From an uncultured bacterium (GTDB taxonomy: Bacteria; Verrucomicrobiota; Kiritimatiellia; RFP12; CAIWXQ01): a DNA stretch of 35,526 bases. Where the stretch lies: NCBI GenBank assembly GCA_903861045.1, contig CAIOST010000013.1, positions 1-35,526 of the forward strand, in the 5' to 3' direction. The position numbers and the translations under genes are program-made. Shown here piece after piece: positions 23,174 to 31,156 of the stretch (the stretch's first letter is position 1; every line of letters begins with the position of its first letter). Below the pieces are notes generated by a model. That model was not told where the DNA came from. It made no database searches and saw only the letters and a list, made by a program, of their open reading frames with translations.

Positions 23174-23611
23174 ATGATCAACTACTTCAAAGAAATCATA
23201 CTGGGGCTGCGCACGCTCGCGATTGGCATGCGTATCACCTTCGTGCGCATGTTCCACCACCGGGTGACGCTGGACTACCCGCATAAAACCGTGACCATGA
23301 CGCCGCGCTTCCGCGGCCACGTGATCCTGAAGGTGGCGGACGCCAAGCCCAAGTGCATCGTCTGCATGGCCTGCCAGCGCGCCTGCCCGTCGGGCTGCAT
23401 CAAGCTCGACGGCGAGAAGCGCGAAGGCGCCGCACGTAAGAGCCTGACCTCCTACACGCTGAACTTCACCACCTGCAGCCTCTGCGGCTTGTGCGTGGAA
23501 AGCTGCGCCTTTGATGCCCTGGAATTCTCCAAGAAGTACAACCTGACATCAATGCACAAAGAGGATTATCAGGCGATCGACCTGCTGCAACAGGCGGGAG
23601 GAGGGAAATAA
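23174..23611 (+). CDS. nuoI: complex I subunit I (two 4Fe-4S clusters)
   Basis: Ferredoxin-like subunit carrying clusters N6a and N6b. The 145-residue product has an amphipathic N-terminal helix and two complete CxxCxxCxxxC motifs at C61-C64-C67-C71 and C101-C104-C107-C111, each with the crossing Cys (C75). It starts 3 bp after the nuoH stop. Because NuoE, F and G are absent, NuoI is the most exposed cluster subunit encoded here and a likely entry point for electrons from a donor. Confidence 0.95.
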   Translation: MINYFKEIILGLRTLAIGMRITFVRMFHHRVTLDYPHKTVTMTPRFRGHVILKVADAKPKCIVCMACQRACPSGCIKLDGEKREGAARKSLTSYTLNFTTCSLCGLCVESCAFDALEFSKKYNLTSMHKEDYQAIDLLQQAGGGK

Positions 23612-23613
23612 CC

Positions 23614-24150
23614 ATGACCCCGCAAGAAATTAACGCCCTGCTCTCGGCCGCCTGCTTTGCCGGCCTGGCCGGCTTGACGCTGCTCGGCGCCCTGCTGGCC
23701 GCGCTCTGCCGGCGCCTCATCTACAGCGTCAGCGGCCTTGCCCTCTCCTTTATCGGCCTCGCCGGGCTCTACCTGTACCTCAACGCCCCCTTCCTGGCCT
23801 TGATGCAGATCCTCGTCTACGTCGGAGCGGTCTGCATTGTGATCCTGTTCGCCATCATGCTCGCCGACACGCAGGATGAGCAGAGCGGCAGGGACCGGCG
23901 GGCGACGCTGACCGCGATCGCCAGTTTCCTCGCGGCCAGCATGCTGGCCGTAGCGCTCTTCCTGATGATCCGTGGCACCACCTGGATGGCACCCGCCGCG
24001 CCGCAGAATACGGGTTCCCTGCAGGACCTCGGGCACGCCCTGCTGGGCCGCTTCGGCTTTGCCTTCGAATTGATCTCCGTCGTGCTGCTGCTCGCCATCC
24101 TCGGCGCACTGGTCGTGGCACGCAACGGACGGGACACTCCCCGGGATTAA
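23614..24150 (+). CDS. nuoJ: complex I subunit J
   Basis: Membrane subunit with five TM helices in 178 residues. TM3 contains the conserved MQILVYVGAVCIVILFAIML, including the pi-bulge Tyr/Gly segment involved in coupling. A short hydrophilic loop (TQDEQSGRDRR) follows. The GGAGGAGGG upstream is a strong ribosome-binding site, inside the 3' end of nuoI. Confidence 0.93.
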   Translation: MTPQEINALLSAACFAGLAGLTLLGALLAALCRRLIYSVSGLALSFIGLAGLYLYLNAPFLALMQILVYVGAVCIVILFAIMLADTQDEQSGRDRRATLTAIASFLAASMLAVALFLMIRGTTWMAPAAPQNTGSLQDLGHALLGRFGFAFELISVVLLLAILGALVVARNGRDTPRD

Positions 24151-24155
24151 CACAC

Positions 24156-24488
24156 ATGGAAACGCACTTCCTACAAGCCAGCCAGCAACTCCCCGCCTAC
24201 CTGATCATCGGGGCCCTGCTCTTTGCCATCGGGTTCTTCGGCTTCTGCCGCCACCGTACCCTGGTCGGCATGCTGGTCTCCGGCGAGCTGATCCTCGCCG
24301 GCGCCTCGCTCAACTTTGTGGCCTTTGGCCATTTCCTGGCCGCGGACCGCGTGGCGGGGCAGGCCTTTGCCCTCTTCATCATGGGCATTGCGGCCGCGGA
24401 GGCCGCCCTGGTGCTTAGCATTATGATCGCCGTGTACCGCAACTACCGCACGATTCAAACCCGCGACCTGAAAGCGATGGAAGGTTAG
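24156..24488 (+). CDS. nuoK: complex I subunit K
   Basis: Three-helix membrane subunit of 110 residues. The first conserved Glu is in VSGELILAGASLNFVAF (TM2) and the second in GIAAAEAALVLSIMI (TM3), both matching the proton-path glutamates of the family. The start follows the nuoJ stop by 5 bp and the gene ends 7 bp before the next subunit. Confidence 0.93.
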   Translation: METHFLQASQQLPAYLIIGALLFAIGFFGFCRHRTLVGMLVSGELILAGASLNFVAFGHFLAADRVAGQAFALFIMGIAAAEAALVLSIMIAVYRNYRTIQTRDLKAMEG

Positions 24489-24495
24489 GCCGCCG

Positions 24496-25980
24496 ATGCC
24501 AGAAAAGTTATTCTTCGAAAACCCCTCCCTGTTACTGGCGGTGCTCGCCCCCCTGGCGGGCGCCGTGCTGGTGATGCTCACCGGCAAGCGCCCCAACGTG
24601 CGCGAGGCGTGCTCGTTTATCACGGCCGTCATCACGTTTGGCATCGTGGTCTCGCTGGTCCAGCCCGTGCTGGCCGGCCAAAAACTGATCTGCCACGTCT
24701 CCTACCTGCTGCCGGGACTCAGCATCGCGTTGCGCGCCGACTCCTTCTCGATGGTCTTTGCGCTCGTGGCCGCCTCCCTTTGGATCGTGACGGTCTTCTA
24801 CTCACTCGGCTACATGCGCGGCCTGCATGAGCATGATCAGACCCGCTTCAACGCCTGCTTTGCGCTGGCGCTCTTCGGCGCCCTCGGCTGCGCCTTTGCC
24901 GACAACCTCTTTACCCTCTATCTCTTCTACGAGATCGTCAGCGTCAGCACCTATCCGCTGGTAGCTCACCACCAGGATCAGGAAGGGTACGAGGGCGGGC
25001 GCAAGTATCTGACGTACCTGACTGCCACGGCCAAGGGGCTGGTGCTCCCGGCCATGATCGTGACCTACTGCGTCTGCGGCACGCTGGATTTCTCGGACAA
25101 CATCAGCTCCGGCATTTTCCCGTCGGAAGCCAGCCGCGTGCTGGTCACCATGACCTACGCCTTCCTGGTCTTGGGTTTTGCTAAGAATGGCATCATGCCG
25201 TTCCATCACTGGCTCCCCGGTGCCATGGTGGCGCCCACGCCGGTGAGCGCGCTGCTGCACGCCGTGGCCGTGGTTAAGGTCGGCGTCTTCGCCACCACGC
25301 GAGTGATGCTCTTCACCTTCGGCGTGGACACGATGGATGCCTTCAACCTCGGGATCCCGACCGCCTACTTCGTCTCGTTCACCATCCTGGCCGCCTCGCT
25401 GATTGCCCTGAGCAAGGACAACCTGAAGGCGCGGTTGGCCTACTCCACGGTCAGCCAGCTCTCCTACGTGATCCTGGGCGTGGCGCTGCTCACCCCCACG
25501 GGGATTACGGGCGGACTGATCCACATCGTGAATCACGCCTTTGGCAAGATCACGCTCTTCTTCTGCGCCGGCGCCATTTACGTGGCCTCCCACAAGAAGA
25601 ACATCTCGGACATGCAGGGGCTGGGGCGCGTCATGCCGTGGACCTTCGGGGCCTTCGCCATCGCCGCGCTCACCATGATCGGCGTGCCACCGGTCGGCGG
25701 CTTTGTCTCCAAATGGTACCTGCTGGTGGGCGCCATGGATGCCGCGCAGACCGGTATCCTGATTGTGCTGCTGGCCAGCACCATGCTCAATATCGCGTAC
25801 TTCGCGCCCGTGGTCTACACCGCCTTCTTCTGCAAGCCGGCGCATGACCGGGCCTATGAAGGGGTGCGCGAAGCGGCGCCGGCTATGCTCGTGCCCCTGC
25901 TGATCACCGCCTCCCTGTCGGTGGCGGTCGGTATCTATCCGGACTTCTTCCTCCGCTTCATCAAGGGGTTGTTCCTATGA
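24496..25980 (+). CDS. MrpD/NuoL-family antiporter-like subunit 1
   Basis: Proton-conducting-membrane-transporter family protein of 494 residues with about 14 TM helices. It has the TM5 Glu (YEIVSVSTYPLV, E146), the TM7 Lys (FAKNGIMPFHHWLPGAM, K230) and the TM8 segment ALLHAVAVVKVG with His and Lys, so it looks functional for ion translocation. It is closer in feel to MrpD or Na+/H+-antiporter D subunits than to E. coli NuoL, and lacks NuoL's long C-terminal lateral helix. It stands between nuoK and the small membrane protein, and overlaps the latter by 4 bp (ATGA). Confidence 0.9.
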   Translation: MPEKLFFENPSLLLAVLAPLAGAVLVMLTGKRPNVREACSFITAVITFGIVVSLVQPVLAGQKLICHVSYLLPGLSIALRADSFSMVFALVAASLWIVTVFYSLGYMRGLHEHDQTRFNACFALALFGALGCAFADNLFTLYLFYEIVSVSTYPLVAHHQDQEGYEGGRKYLTYLTATAKGLVLPAMIVTYCVCGTLDFSDNISSGIFPSEASRVLVTMTYAFLVLGFAKNGIMPFHHWLPGAMVAPTPVSALLHAVAVVKVGVFATTRVMLFTFGVDTMDAFNLGIPTAYFVSFTILAASLIALSKDNLKARLAYSTVSQLSYVILGVALLTPTGITGGLIHIVNHAFGKITLFFCAGAIYVASHKKNISDMQGLGRVMPWTFGAFAIAALTMIGVPPVGGFVSKWYLLVGAMDAAQTGILIVLLASTMLNIAYFAPVVYTAFFCKPAHDRAYEGVREAAPAMLVPLLITASLSVAVGIYPDFFLRFIKGLFL

Positions 25981-26228
25981 TCCTTGTAGCCCTGATTGAC
26001 TTCCTGCGCAAGCACCTGCGGGCCGTGATCGGCATCTGCCTGGTCCTGCTGGCGTGCCTTGTGATTGGCGACGCTCTCTTTGTGGACAAGGAGCACGCGC
26101 ACACTCAGCCGGAGCACTGGTTCGGCTTCTGGGCGGCCTTCGGCTTTCTGGCCTGCCTGATTATCATCTTCGTGTCGAAGTGGTTTGGACACCTTGGCAT
26201 CATGCAGGACGAAGACTACTATGAATGA
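25977..26228 (+). CDS. small two-TM membrane protein in the nuo cluster
   Basis: Not named. 83 residues: a basic N-terminus (IDFLRKHLRAV), TM1 (about 16-34, IGICLVLLACLVIGDALFV), a hydrophilic loop KEHAHTQPEHW, TM2 (about 47-66) and an acidic end MQDEDYYE. It overlaps both neighbours (4 bp upstream; 8 bp downstream), so it is surely translated with them. From position it is likely an accessory or assembly subunit between the two antiporter modules. Confidence 0.8.
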   Translation: MILVALIDFLRKHLRAVIGICLVLLACLVIGDALFVDKEHAHTQPEHWFGFWAAFGFLACLIIIFVSKWFGHLGIMQDEDYYE

Positions 26229-28020
26229 GCTGTTGAATAACCTCTGGATCCACCCGTCGGCCATCCTCCTGATGGGTGCCGTACTTCTGACGCTGGTACG
26301 TGGCCGGGCGCGCTCGGTACTGCTGGTAGCCGTGCCGATGCTGGTCTTTGCCCGCGTCTGTAGCCTGGAGCCTGGCACCCACGGCGTCGTGCAGTTTCTG
26401 GACTGGACCATGACCTTCGGCCGGGTGGATAAGCTCAGTCAGGTCTTCGGCTACATCATGTCGCTGATGTGCATCCTGGGGAGCCTCTACGCGCTGCACG
26501 TCAAGGACTCGAGCCAGCATGCGGCGGCTTGGTGTTATGTCGCCGGTTCGCTGGGTGTGCTCTATGCCGGTGATTTCCTCACGCTCTTCCTCTTCTGGGA
26601 ACTGATGGCCTTCGCATCCGTCTTCCTGGTCTGGTTGCGGCGCACGCCGGAATCATTGGCCGCCGGCTTCCGCTACCTGCTGGTGCACATTGCAGGCGGG
26701 CTCTTCCTGCTGGCCGGTATCATGCTGCGCTTTCAAGCCACGGGCGACTTCTCGTTCGACCTGATGACCGCAGAGATGAGCATGGGGACCTGGCTGATCC
26801 TGATCGGCTTCCTGCTCAACGCGGCGGTGCCGCCGCTGCACGCCTGGCTGCCGGATGCCTATGGCTCCGCCACCGTCACCGGTTCGGTCTTCCTCTGCGC
26901 CTTCACCACCAAGACCGCCGTCTATGCACTCTGCCGCGGCTTTGCCGGCACCGAGATCCTGATCGCGATGGGCGTGATCATGGCGATCTACGGCGTCGTG
27001 TACGCCGTGTTGGAAAACGATGCCCGCCGCCTGCTGGCCTATCACATTATCAGCCAGGTCGGCTACATGGTAGCCGGCGTGGGGCTGGGGACGCAGATGG
27101 CCATCAATGGCGTTTGTGCGCATGCTTTTGCCCACATCCTGTACAAGGGGTTGCTCTTCATGGGGACCGGCTCGGTGTTGCAGATGACGGGCGTCAGCAA
27201 GTTTACGGAGCTGGGTGGCCTCTACAAGAAGATGCCGTGGGCCTTCCTCTTCACCCTGATTGGTGGCCTCTCCATCTCGGCCTTCCCGCTCTTCAGTGGC
27301 TTCGTGAGTAAATCCATGATCGTGGCGGCCGGTTTTGAGCACCACCAGACCACGGCCGCCTTCCTGCTGATGCTGGCCTCGGCCGGTACGTTCCTGCACA
27401 CGGGTCTGAAAGTTCCGTACTTCATCTGGTTCGGCAAGAACAACTGCAGCCAGGAGACCTGGAACCGCGCCAAGGATCCGCCTTGGAACATGTGCCTGGC
27501 CATGGGAATCATGTCGTTCCTCTGCATCTTGATTGGTAGCTACACCCCCTATCTCTACAAGATGCTCCCCTACGAAGTGGATTACCACCCCTACACCGCC
27601 TATCACGTCTCCGAGACACTGCAGATTCTGCTCTTCACGGCGCTGGGGTTCTTCCTCTTCGTCAAGAAACTTACGCCCGAAGCCAAGATCAGCCTCGACC
27701 TGGACTGGGTCTACCGCATGGGCGGCCGCGGCGTGCTCTGGATCGCGCGCCGGCCGGCGCAGGCCGTGGATGATTGGGTGGGCGAGTGCTACCGGGTCTG
27801 TGGCTTGGCTTGGGTCATGGTTTCTGCCCGCGTCGCCGCTTGGTTTGACGGCGCCGCGATCGACGGCGTGGTGGATGGGCTGGCTTTGCAGGTGCGCGCG
27901 GCGGGTGATCGCGTGCGCCACCTCCAGACCCGCAGCCTGCAGTTCAACCTGTTTAGCGCGATCATTGTGATCGCGACGGTTCTATTGGCGTACGCCTTGG
28001 CAACGTTGGTATTGCGATAA
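26221..28020 (+). CDS. NuoL/MrpD-family antiporter-like subunit 2 with C-terminal extension
   Basis: 599 residues. The 14-TM core has the TM5 Glu (LFLFWELMAF, E127) and the TM8 Lys (TTKTAVYAL, K231), but the TM7 Lys position is Asn (GFLLNAAVPPLHAWLPDA, N200). A C-terminal stretch after residue 470 holds a TM helix, a long amphipathic part and a final TM; the segment VVDGLALQVRAAGDRVRHLQTRSLQ resembles the end of NuoL, where the lateral helix joins its last TM helix. It is probably the distal NuoL-equivalent of this complex. The start at 26221 overlaps the 83-residue gene by 8 bp. Confidence 0.88.
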   Translation: MNELLNNLWIHPSAILLMGAVLLTLVRGRARSVLLVAVPMLVFARVCSLEPGTHGVVQFLDWTMTFGRVDKLSQVFGYIMSLMCILGSLYALHVKDSSQHAAAWCYVAGSLGVLYAGDFLTLFLFWELMAFASVFLVWLRRTPESLAAGFRYLLVHIAGGLFLLAGIMLRFQATGDFSFDLMTAEMSMGTWLILIGFLLNAAVPPLHAWLPDAYGSATVTGSVFLCAFTTKTAVYALCRGFAGTEILIAMGVIMAIYGVVYAVLENDARRLLAYHIISQVGYMVAGVGLGTQMAINGVCAHAFAHILYKGLLFMGTGSVLQMTGVSKFTELGGLYKKMPWAFLFTLIGGLSISAFPLFSGFVSKSMIVAAGFEHHQTTAAFLLMLASAGTFLHTGLKVPYFIWFGKNNCSQETWNRAKDPPWNMCLAMGIMSFLCILIGSYTPYLYKMLPYEVDYHPYTAYHVSETLQILLFTALGFFLFVKKLTPEAKISLDLDWVYRMGGRGVLWIARRPAQAVDDWVGECYRVCGLAWVMVSARVAAWFDGAAIDGVVDGLALQVRAAGDRVRHLQTRSLQFNLFSAIIVIATVLLAYALATLVLR

Positions 28021-28022
28021 GA

Positions 28023-28051
28023 GACGGCCCCGGCGCGCCGGAGCCCCCGTC
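28023..28051. other. GC-rich hairpin in the gap before nuoM
   Basis: gacgg (28023-28027) pairs with ccgtc (28047-28051), enclosing the perfect palindrome ccggcgcgccgg (28030-28041). The 68-bp gap here is one of the longest inside the nuo cluster. It may tune expression or mRNA stability; it has no T-run and is unlikely to be a full terminator. Confidence 0.45.
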
Positions 28052-28088
28052 GGGCATCCAGAGGCGCCAGGCCGCAATGAGGTAAGAC

Positions 28089-29582
28089 ATGGTTGCGTGT
28101 ATTTCCGGCGACTGGCCGATCCTGAGTGTGCTGTTGTTCCTGCCGCTGGCAGGGATCTTGGCCTTTCCGCTGTTGCGCAGTGACGGCGCCGCCAAGCTCT
28201 GGGCGCTGGGCGTGACCATCATCACGGCGGTCGCGTCGCTCGCGCTCTACACCGGCTTCAACCCGGCGACCGCTGACTATCAGTTTGGCGAGCATATCGC
28301 GTGGATCCCCTCCCTGAACATCAACTATGCGCTGGGCGTGGATGGGATTAGCCTGATGCTGATCCTGATGACCACCCTGCTGTCGCCGCTCTGCATCCTC
28401 TGCTCCTGGCGGGCCATTACCGTGCGGGTCAAGGAATTCCTGGTCTGCCTGCTGGTCATGGAGTCCGCCATGCTGGGCGTCTTCATGGCGCTTGATTTCA
28501 TTCTGTTCTACATCTTTTGGGAAGCCATGCTGATCCCGATGTTCCTGCTGATCGGCGTCTGGGGCGGGCCGCGCAAGATCTACGCCTCGGTAAAATTCTT
28601 CCTCTACACGCTGGCCGGTTCGGTGCTGCTGCCGGTGGCCATGATCGCCCTCTACCTGGCGAGCCCCACGCACACCTTCTCGATCCCGGAGCTGATGGGA
28701 CAACCCTATTCGGCCTCGCTGCAGTGCTGGGTCTTCCTGGCCTTCTTCGTGGCCTTTGCTATTAAGGTGCCGATGTTCCCGTTCCACACCTGGTTGCCGG
28801 CCGCCCACGTGGAAGCGCCGACCGCCGGTAGCGTGGTGCTGGCCAGCGTGCTGCTTAAGATGGGCACCTATGGCTTCCTGCGGTTCTGCCTCCCCATGAC
28901 CCCGATCGGCGTGCAGACTTTTGCCCCCTATGTGCTGGCGCTCTCGATCGCCGGTATCATCTACGGCGGCCTGTGCGCCTTGGCGCAGAGCGACATGAAA
29001 CGCCTGGTGGCCTACTCCAGCGTCGCGCACATGGGGTTTGTCACGCTCGGCATCTTTGTGGTGAATACCGCCGGCATCGAAGGCGGCCTGCTGCAGATGA
29101 TCAACCACGGCATCACCACCGGCGCGCTCTTCCTCTGCGTGGGCATGATCTACGAGCGCACCCACAGCCGCGAAATCGCCAAGGCCACCGGCATCGGCAA
29201 GGTCATGCCGATCTACGTGACGGCGCTCACGATCTTTGGCCTCTCCTCGCTGGCCTTCCCTGGTACGAACAGCTTTGTCGGCGAGTTCCTGGTCCTGGTC
29301 GGCAGCTTCCAATCCGCCACGCTCTGGGGATTGCTGGCCATTCCGGGCGTGATCCTCAGCGCCGCCTACATGCTGCGCATGCTGCAACGCATCATCTGGG
29401 GCGGCACCCATAACCCCGACACCTCCTACCTGAAGGACTTGAACGCGCGGGAGTGCGTCACCTTGGGCCTGCTGGTGGTCATGGTGCTCTGGATCGGCTT
29501 TGCACCGCAGCCTTTCCTGGAAGTTTTTCATGTCAGCGTCCAGAACCTGCTGGCACAGTATCAAGCCGGCCTGCCGATGTAA
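28089..29582 (+). CDS. nuoM: complex I subunit M
   Basis: Antiporter-like proton-pumping subunit, 497 residues and 14 TM helices. It has the TM5 Glu (YIFWEAMLIPMFLLIGVWGG, E145), the TM7 Lys (FAIKVPMFPFHTWLPAAH, K226), EAPTAGSVVLASVLLKMGTYGFLR in TM8, and the TM12 region with Lys/His as in canonical NuoM. The ATG is preceded by GAGG. All signature residues are present, unlike in the preceding antiporter-like subunit. Confidence 0.94.
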   Translation: MVACISGDWPILSVLLFLPLAGILAFPLLRSDGAAKLWALGVTIITAVASLALYTGFNPATADYQFGEHIAWIPSLNINYALGVDGISLMLILMTTLLSPLCILCSWRAITVRVKEFLVCLLVMESAMLGVFMALDFILFYIFWEAMLIPMFLLIGVWGGPRKIYASVKFFLYTLAGSVLLPVAMIALYLASPTHTFSIPELMGQPYSASLQCWVFLAFFVAFAIKVPMFPFHTWLPAAHVEAPTAGSVVLASVLLKMGTYGFLRFCLPMTPIGVQTFAPYVLALSIAGIIYGGLCALAQSDMKRLVAYSSVAHMGFVTLGIFVVNTAGIEGGLLQMINHGITTGALFLCVGMIYERTHSREIAKATGIGKVMPIYVTALTIFGLSSLAFPGTNSFVGEFLVLVGSFQSATLWGLLAIPGVILSAAYMLRMLQRIIWGGTHNPDTSYLKDLNARECVTLGLLVVMVLWIGFAPQPFLEVFHVSVQNLLAQYQAGLPM

Positions 29583-29601
29583 GCGAAGGGATGATCCACC
29601 C

Positions 29602-31068
29602 ATGAGTTTTTCGCCGTTTGTCTCCGAATTAATCCTGATCCTGGGCAGTTTGGCGGTCTTTGCCATCAGTCTGGGTACCGGGCGTGGCCGTCTCGCGGCG
29701 CGTGTAACTGCGGGCATCGCGCTCGTGAACCTAGGGGCCTGCCTGGCCACGGTCACAGCCAGTGGCGAGCTCTTCTGCCACGCCTACCGGGTAGACCTCT
29801 TCTCGCAGCTCTTCAAATGCTTTATCGCCCTGGGGCTGGCGGCGGTGGTACTCTTTGGCAGCCAGTTGCGGGACATCCGCGCGGAAATACGCCCGGAATA
29901 CTTCTTCTTCCTGCTGCTCGGCACGCTGGGATTGACCATGCTGGTTAGCTGCGTGGAGCTGATTACGCTCTTCATTGCGCTGGAACTCTCCTCCTACGCC
30001 CTCTATCTGCTGGTGCCATTGCGCCGCGAACGCCCGGGACTGAACCTCCAGATGGAAGCCGCAGCCAAATATGTGATGTTCGGCGTGGTCTCCACCGGCT
30101 TCCTGCTGTTCGGCATGAGCTACCTGTTCGGCCTCACGGGGTCCACCTACTTCCAAGAGATCGCACCGGCGCTGGCCTTGCAGGCACAGCAACCGGCCGC
30201 ACTGGCCGCCATGGTCCTGGTGGTGGCCGGGCTGCTCTTCAAGCTGGCCGCCTTCCCCATGCACCTCTGGGCACCGGATGCCTACCAGGGCGCCTCCAAT
30301 GAGACCACCGCCTTCATCGCCGCCGTCCCCAAGGTGGGTGCCGTGGCCGTGCTGATCCGGTTCCTGCTCTGCACCGAGCCCACCAACACCACCTTAAGCC
30401 TGGTCCTGACGATCACGGCCATCGGCTCCATGTGCTTCGGCAACCTGGCCGCGCTCGTACAGAAGGACATCAAGCGCATGCTGGGGTACTCCAGCATCGC
30501 CCACGCCGGCTATGTACTGCTAGGGCTGGTGACCCTGCAATCCGCCGGCTTTGCCATGTCCATGTTCTACATCTTTGGTTTCCTGGCGATGAGCCTCGCG
30601 GCCTTCCTGGTGATCTGCCAGGTCTCCCGCGAAGGCGAAAATGTGCTGCTGGACGACCTGAGCGGACTGCATGCCCGTAGCCCGCTGGCAGCCTTCCTCT
30701 TGGCTGCCAGCATGTTTGCCATGGCGGGTATCCCGCCTTTTGCCGGTTTTATCGGCAAGTTCCTCTTGCTGAGCGAGGCTCTGCGCAGCGGCTTTCTCCT
30801 GCTGGTGATCGTCGCTGCGGTGAATACCGCCATCGGTATCTACTATTACCTGAACGTCGTGCGTCTGCTATACTTCGCCGCACCGGAGGGACGGCCTGCC
30901 GCGCGCTTGAGTCCGTTGGTGGCAGGTACCGGGGTTGTTCTTATTGTGATTGTCACCCTGTTGGGCCTGGTACCGGGCAAACTGCTGGACGCTGCAAAAA
31001 CCGCAACCCAGAAGCCTGTCGCGGCGCAGGACAAGCCTGGCTCCGCCAGCCCCGTCCTGCCACAATAA
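29602..31068 (+). CDS. nuoN: complex I subunit N
   Basis: Third canonical antiporter-like subunit, next to NuoK in the complex. The ATG at 29602 (MSFSPFVSELILILG) is chosen over longer frames that run into nuoM; AAGG lies about 12 bases upstream. The 488 residues have the TM5 Glu (FIALELSSYALYLL, E128), TM7 Lys (LLFKLAAFPMHLWAPDAYQGA, K214) and the TM8 element FIAAVPKVGAVAVL. The C-terminus has a short Ala/Pro/Lys-rich tail after the final TM. Confidence 0.94.
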   Translation: MSFSPFVSELILILGSLAVFAISLGTGRGRLAARVTAGIALVNLGACLATVTASGELFCHAYRVDLFSQLFKCFIALGLAAVVLFGSQLRDIRAEIRPEYFFFLLLGTLGLTMLVSCVELITLFIALELSSYALYLLVPLRRERPGLNLQMEAAAKYVMFGVVSTGFLLFGMSYLFGLTGSTYFQEIAPALALQAQQPAALAAMVLVVAGLLFKLAAFPMHLWAPDAYQGASNETTAFIAAVPKVGAVAVLIRFLLCTEPTNTTLSLVLTITAIGSMCFGNLAALVQKDIKRMLGYSSIAHAGYVLLGLVTLQSAGFAMSMFYIFGFLAMSLAAFLVICQVSREGENVLLDDLSGLHARSPLAAFLLAASMFAMAGIPPFAGFIGKFLLLSEALRSGFLLLVIVAAVNTAIGIYYYLNVVRLLYFAAPEGRPAARLSPLVAGTGVVLIVIVTLLGLVPGKLLDAAKTATQKPVAAQDKPGSASPVLPQ

Positions 31069-31156
31069 CTCTGGAACCTACAGATTGTGGCAGGTAGGGC
31101 GGGGCCGCCGGACCCGCCGTATGCCATAATGAGAATTGCTGGAAGGAGATAGCGCC

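Noticed and set aside
27789-29756. A 655-codon minus-strand frame opposite nuoM and the NuoL-like gene
   Set aside because: Antisense to clear complex I genes; composition is dominated by His, Gln, Asp and Arg, typical of mirrored membrane-protein codons.
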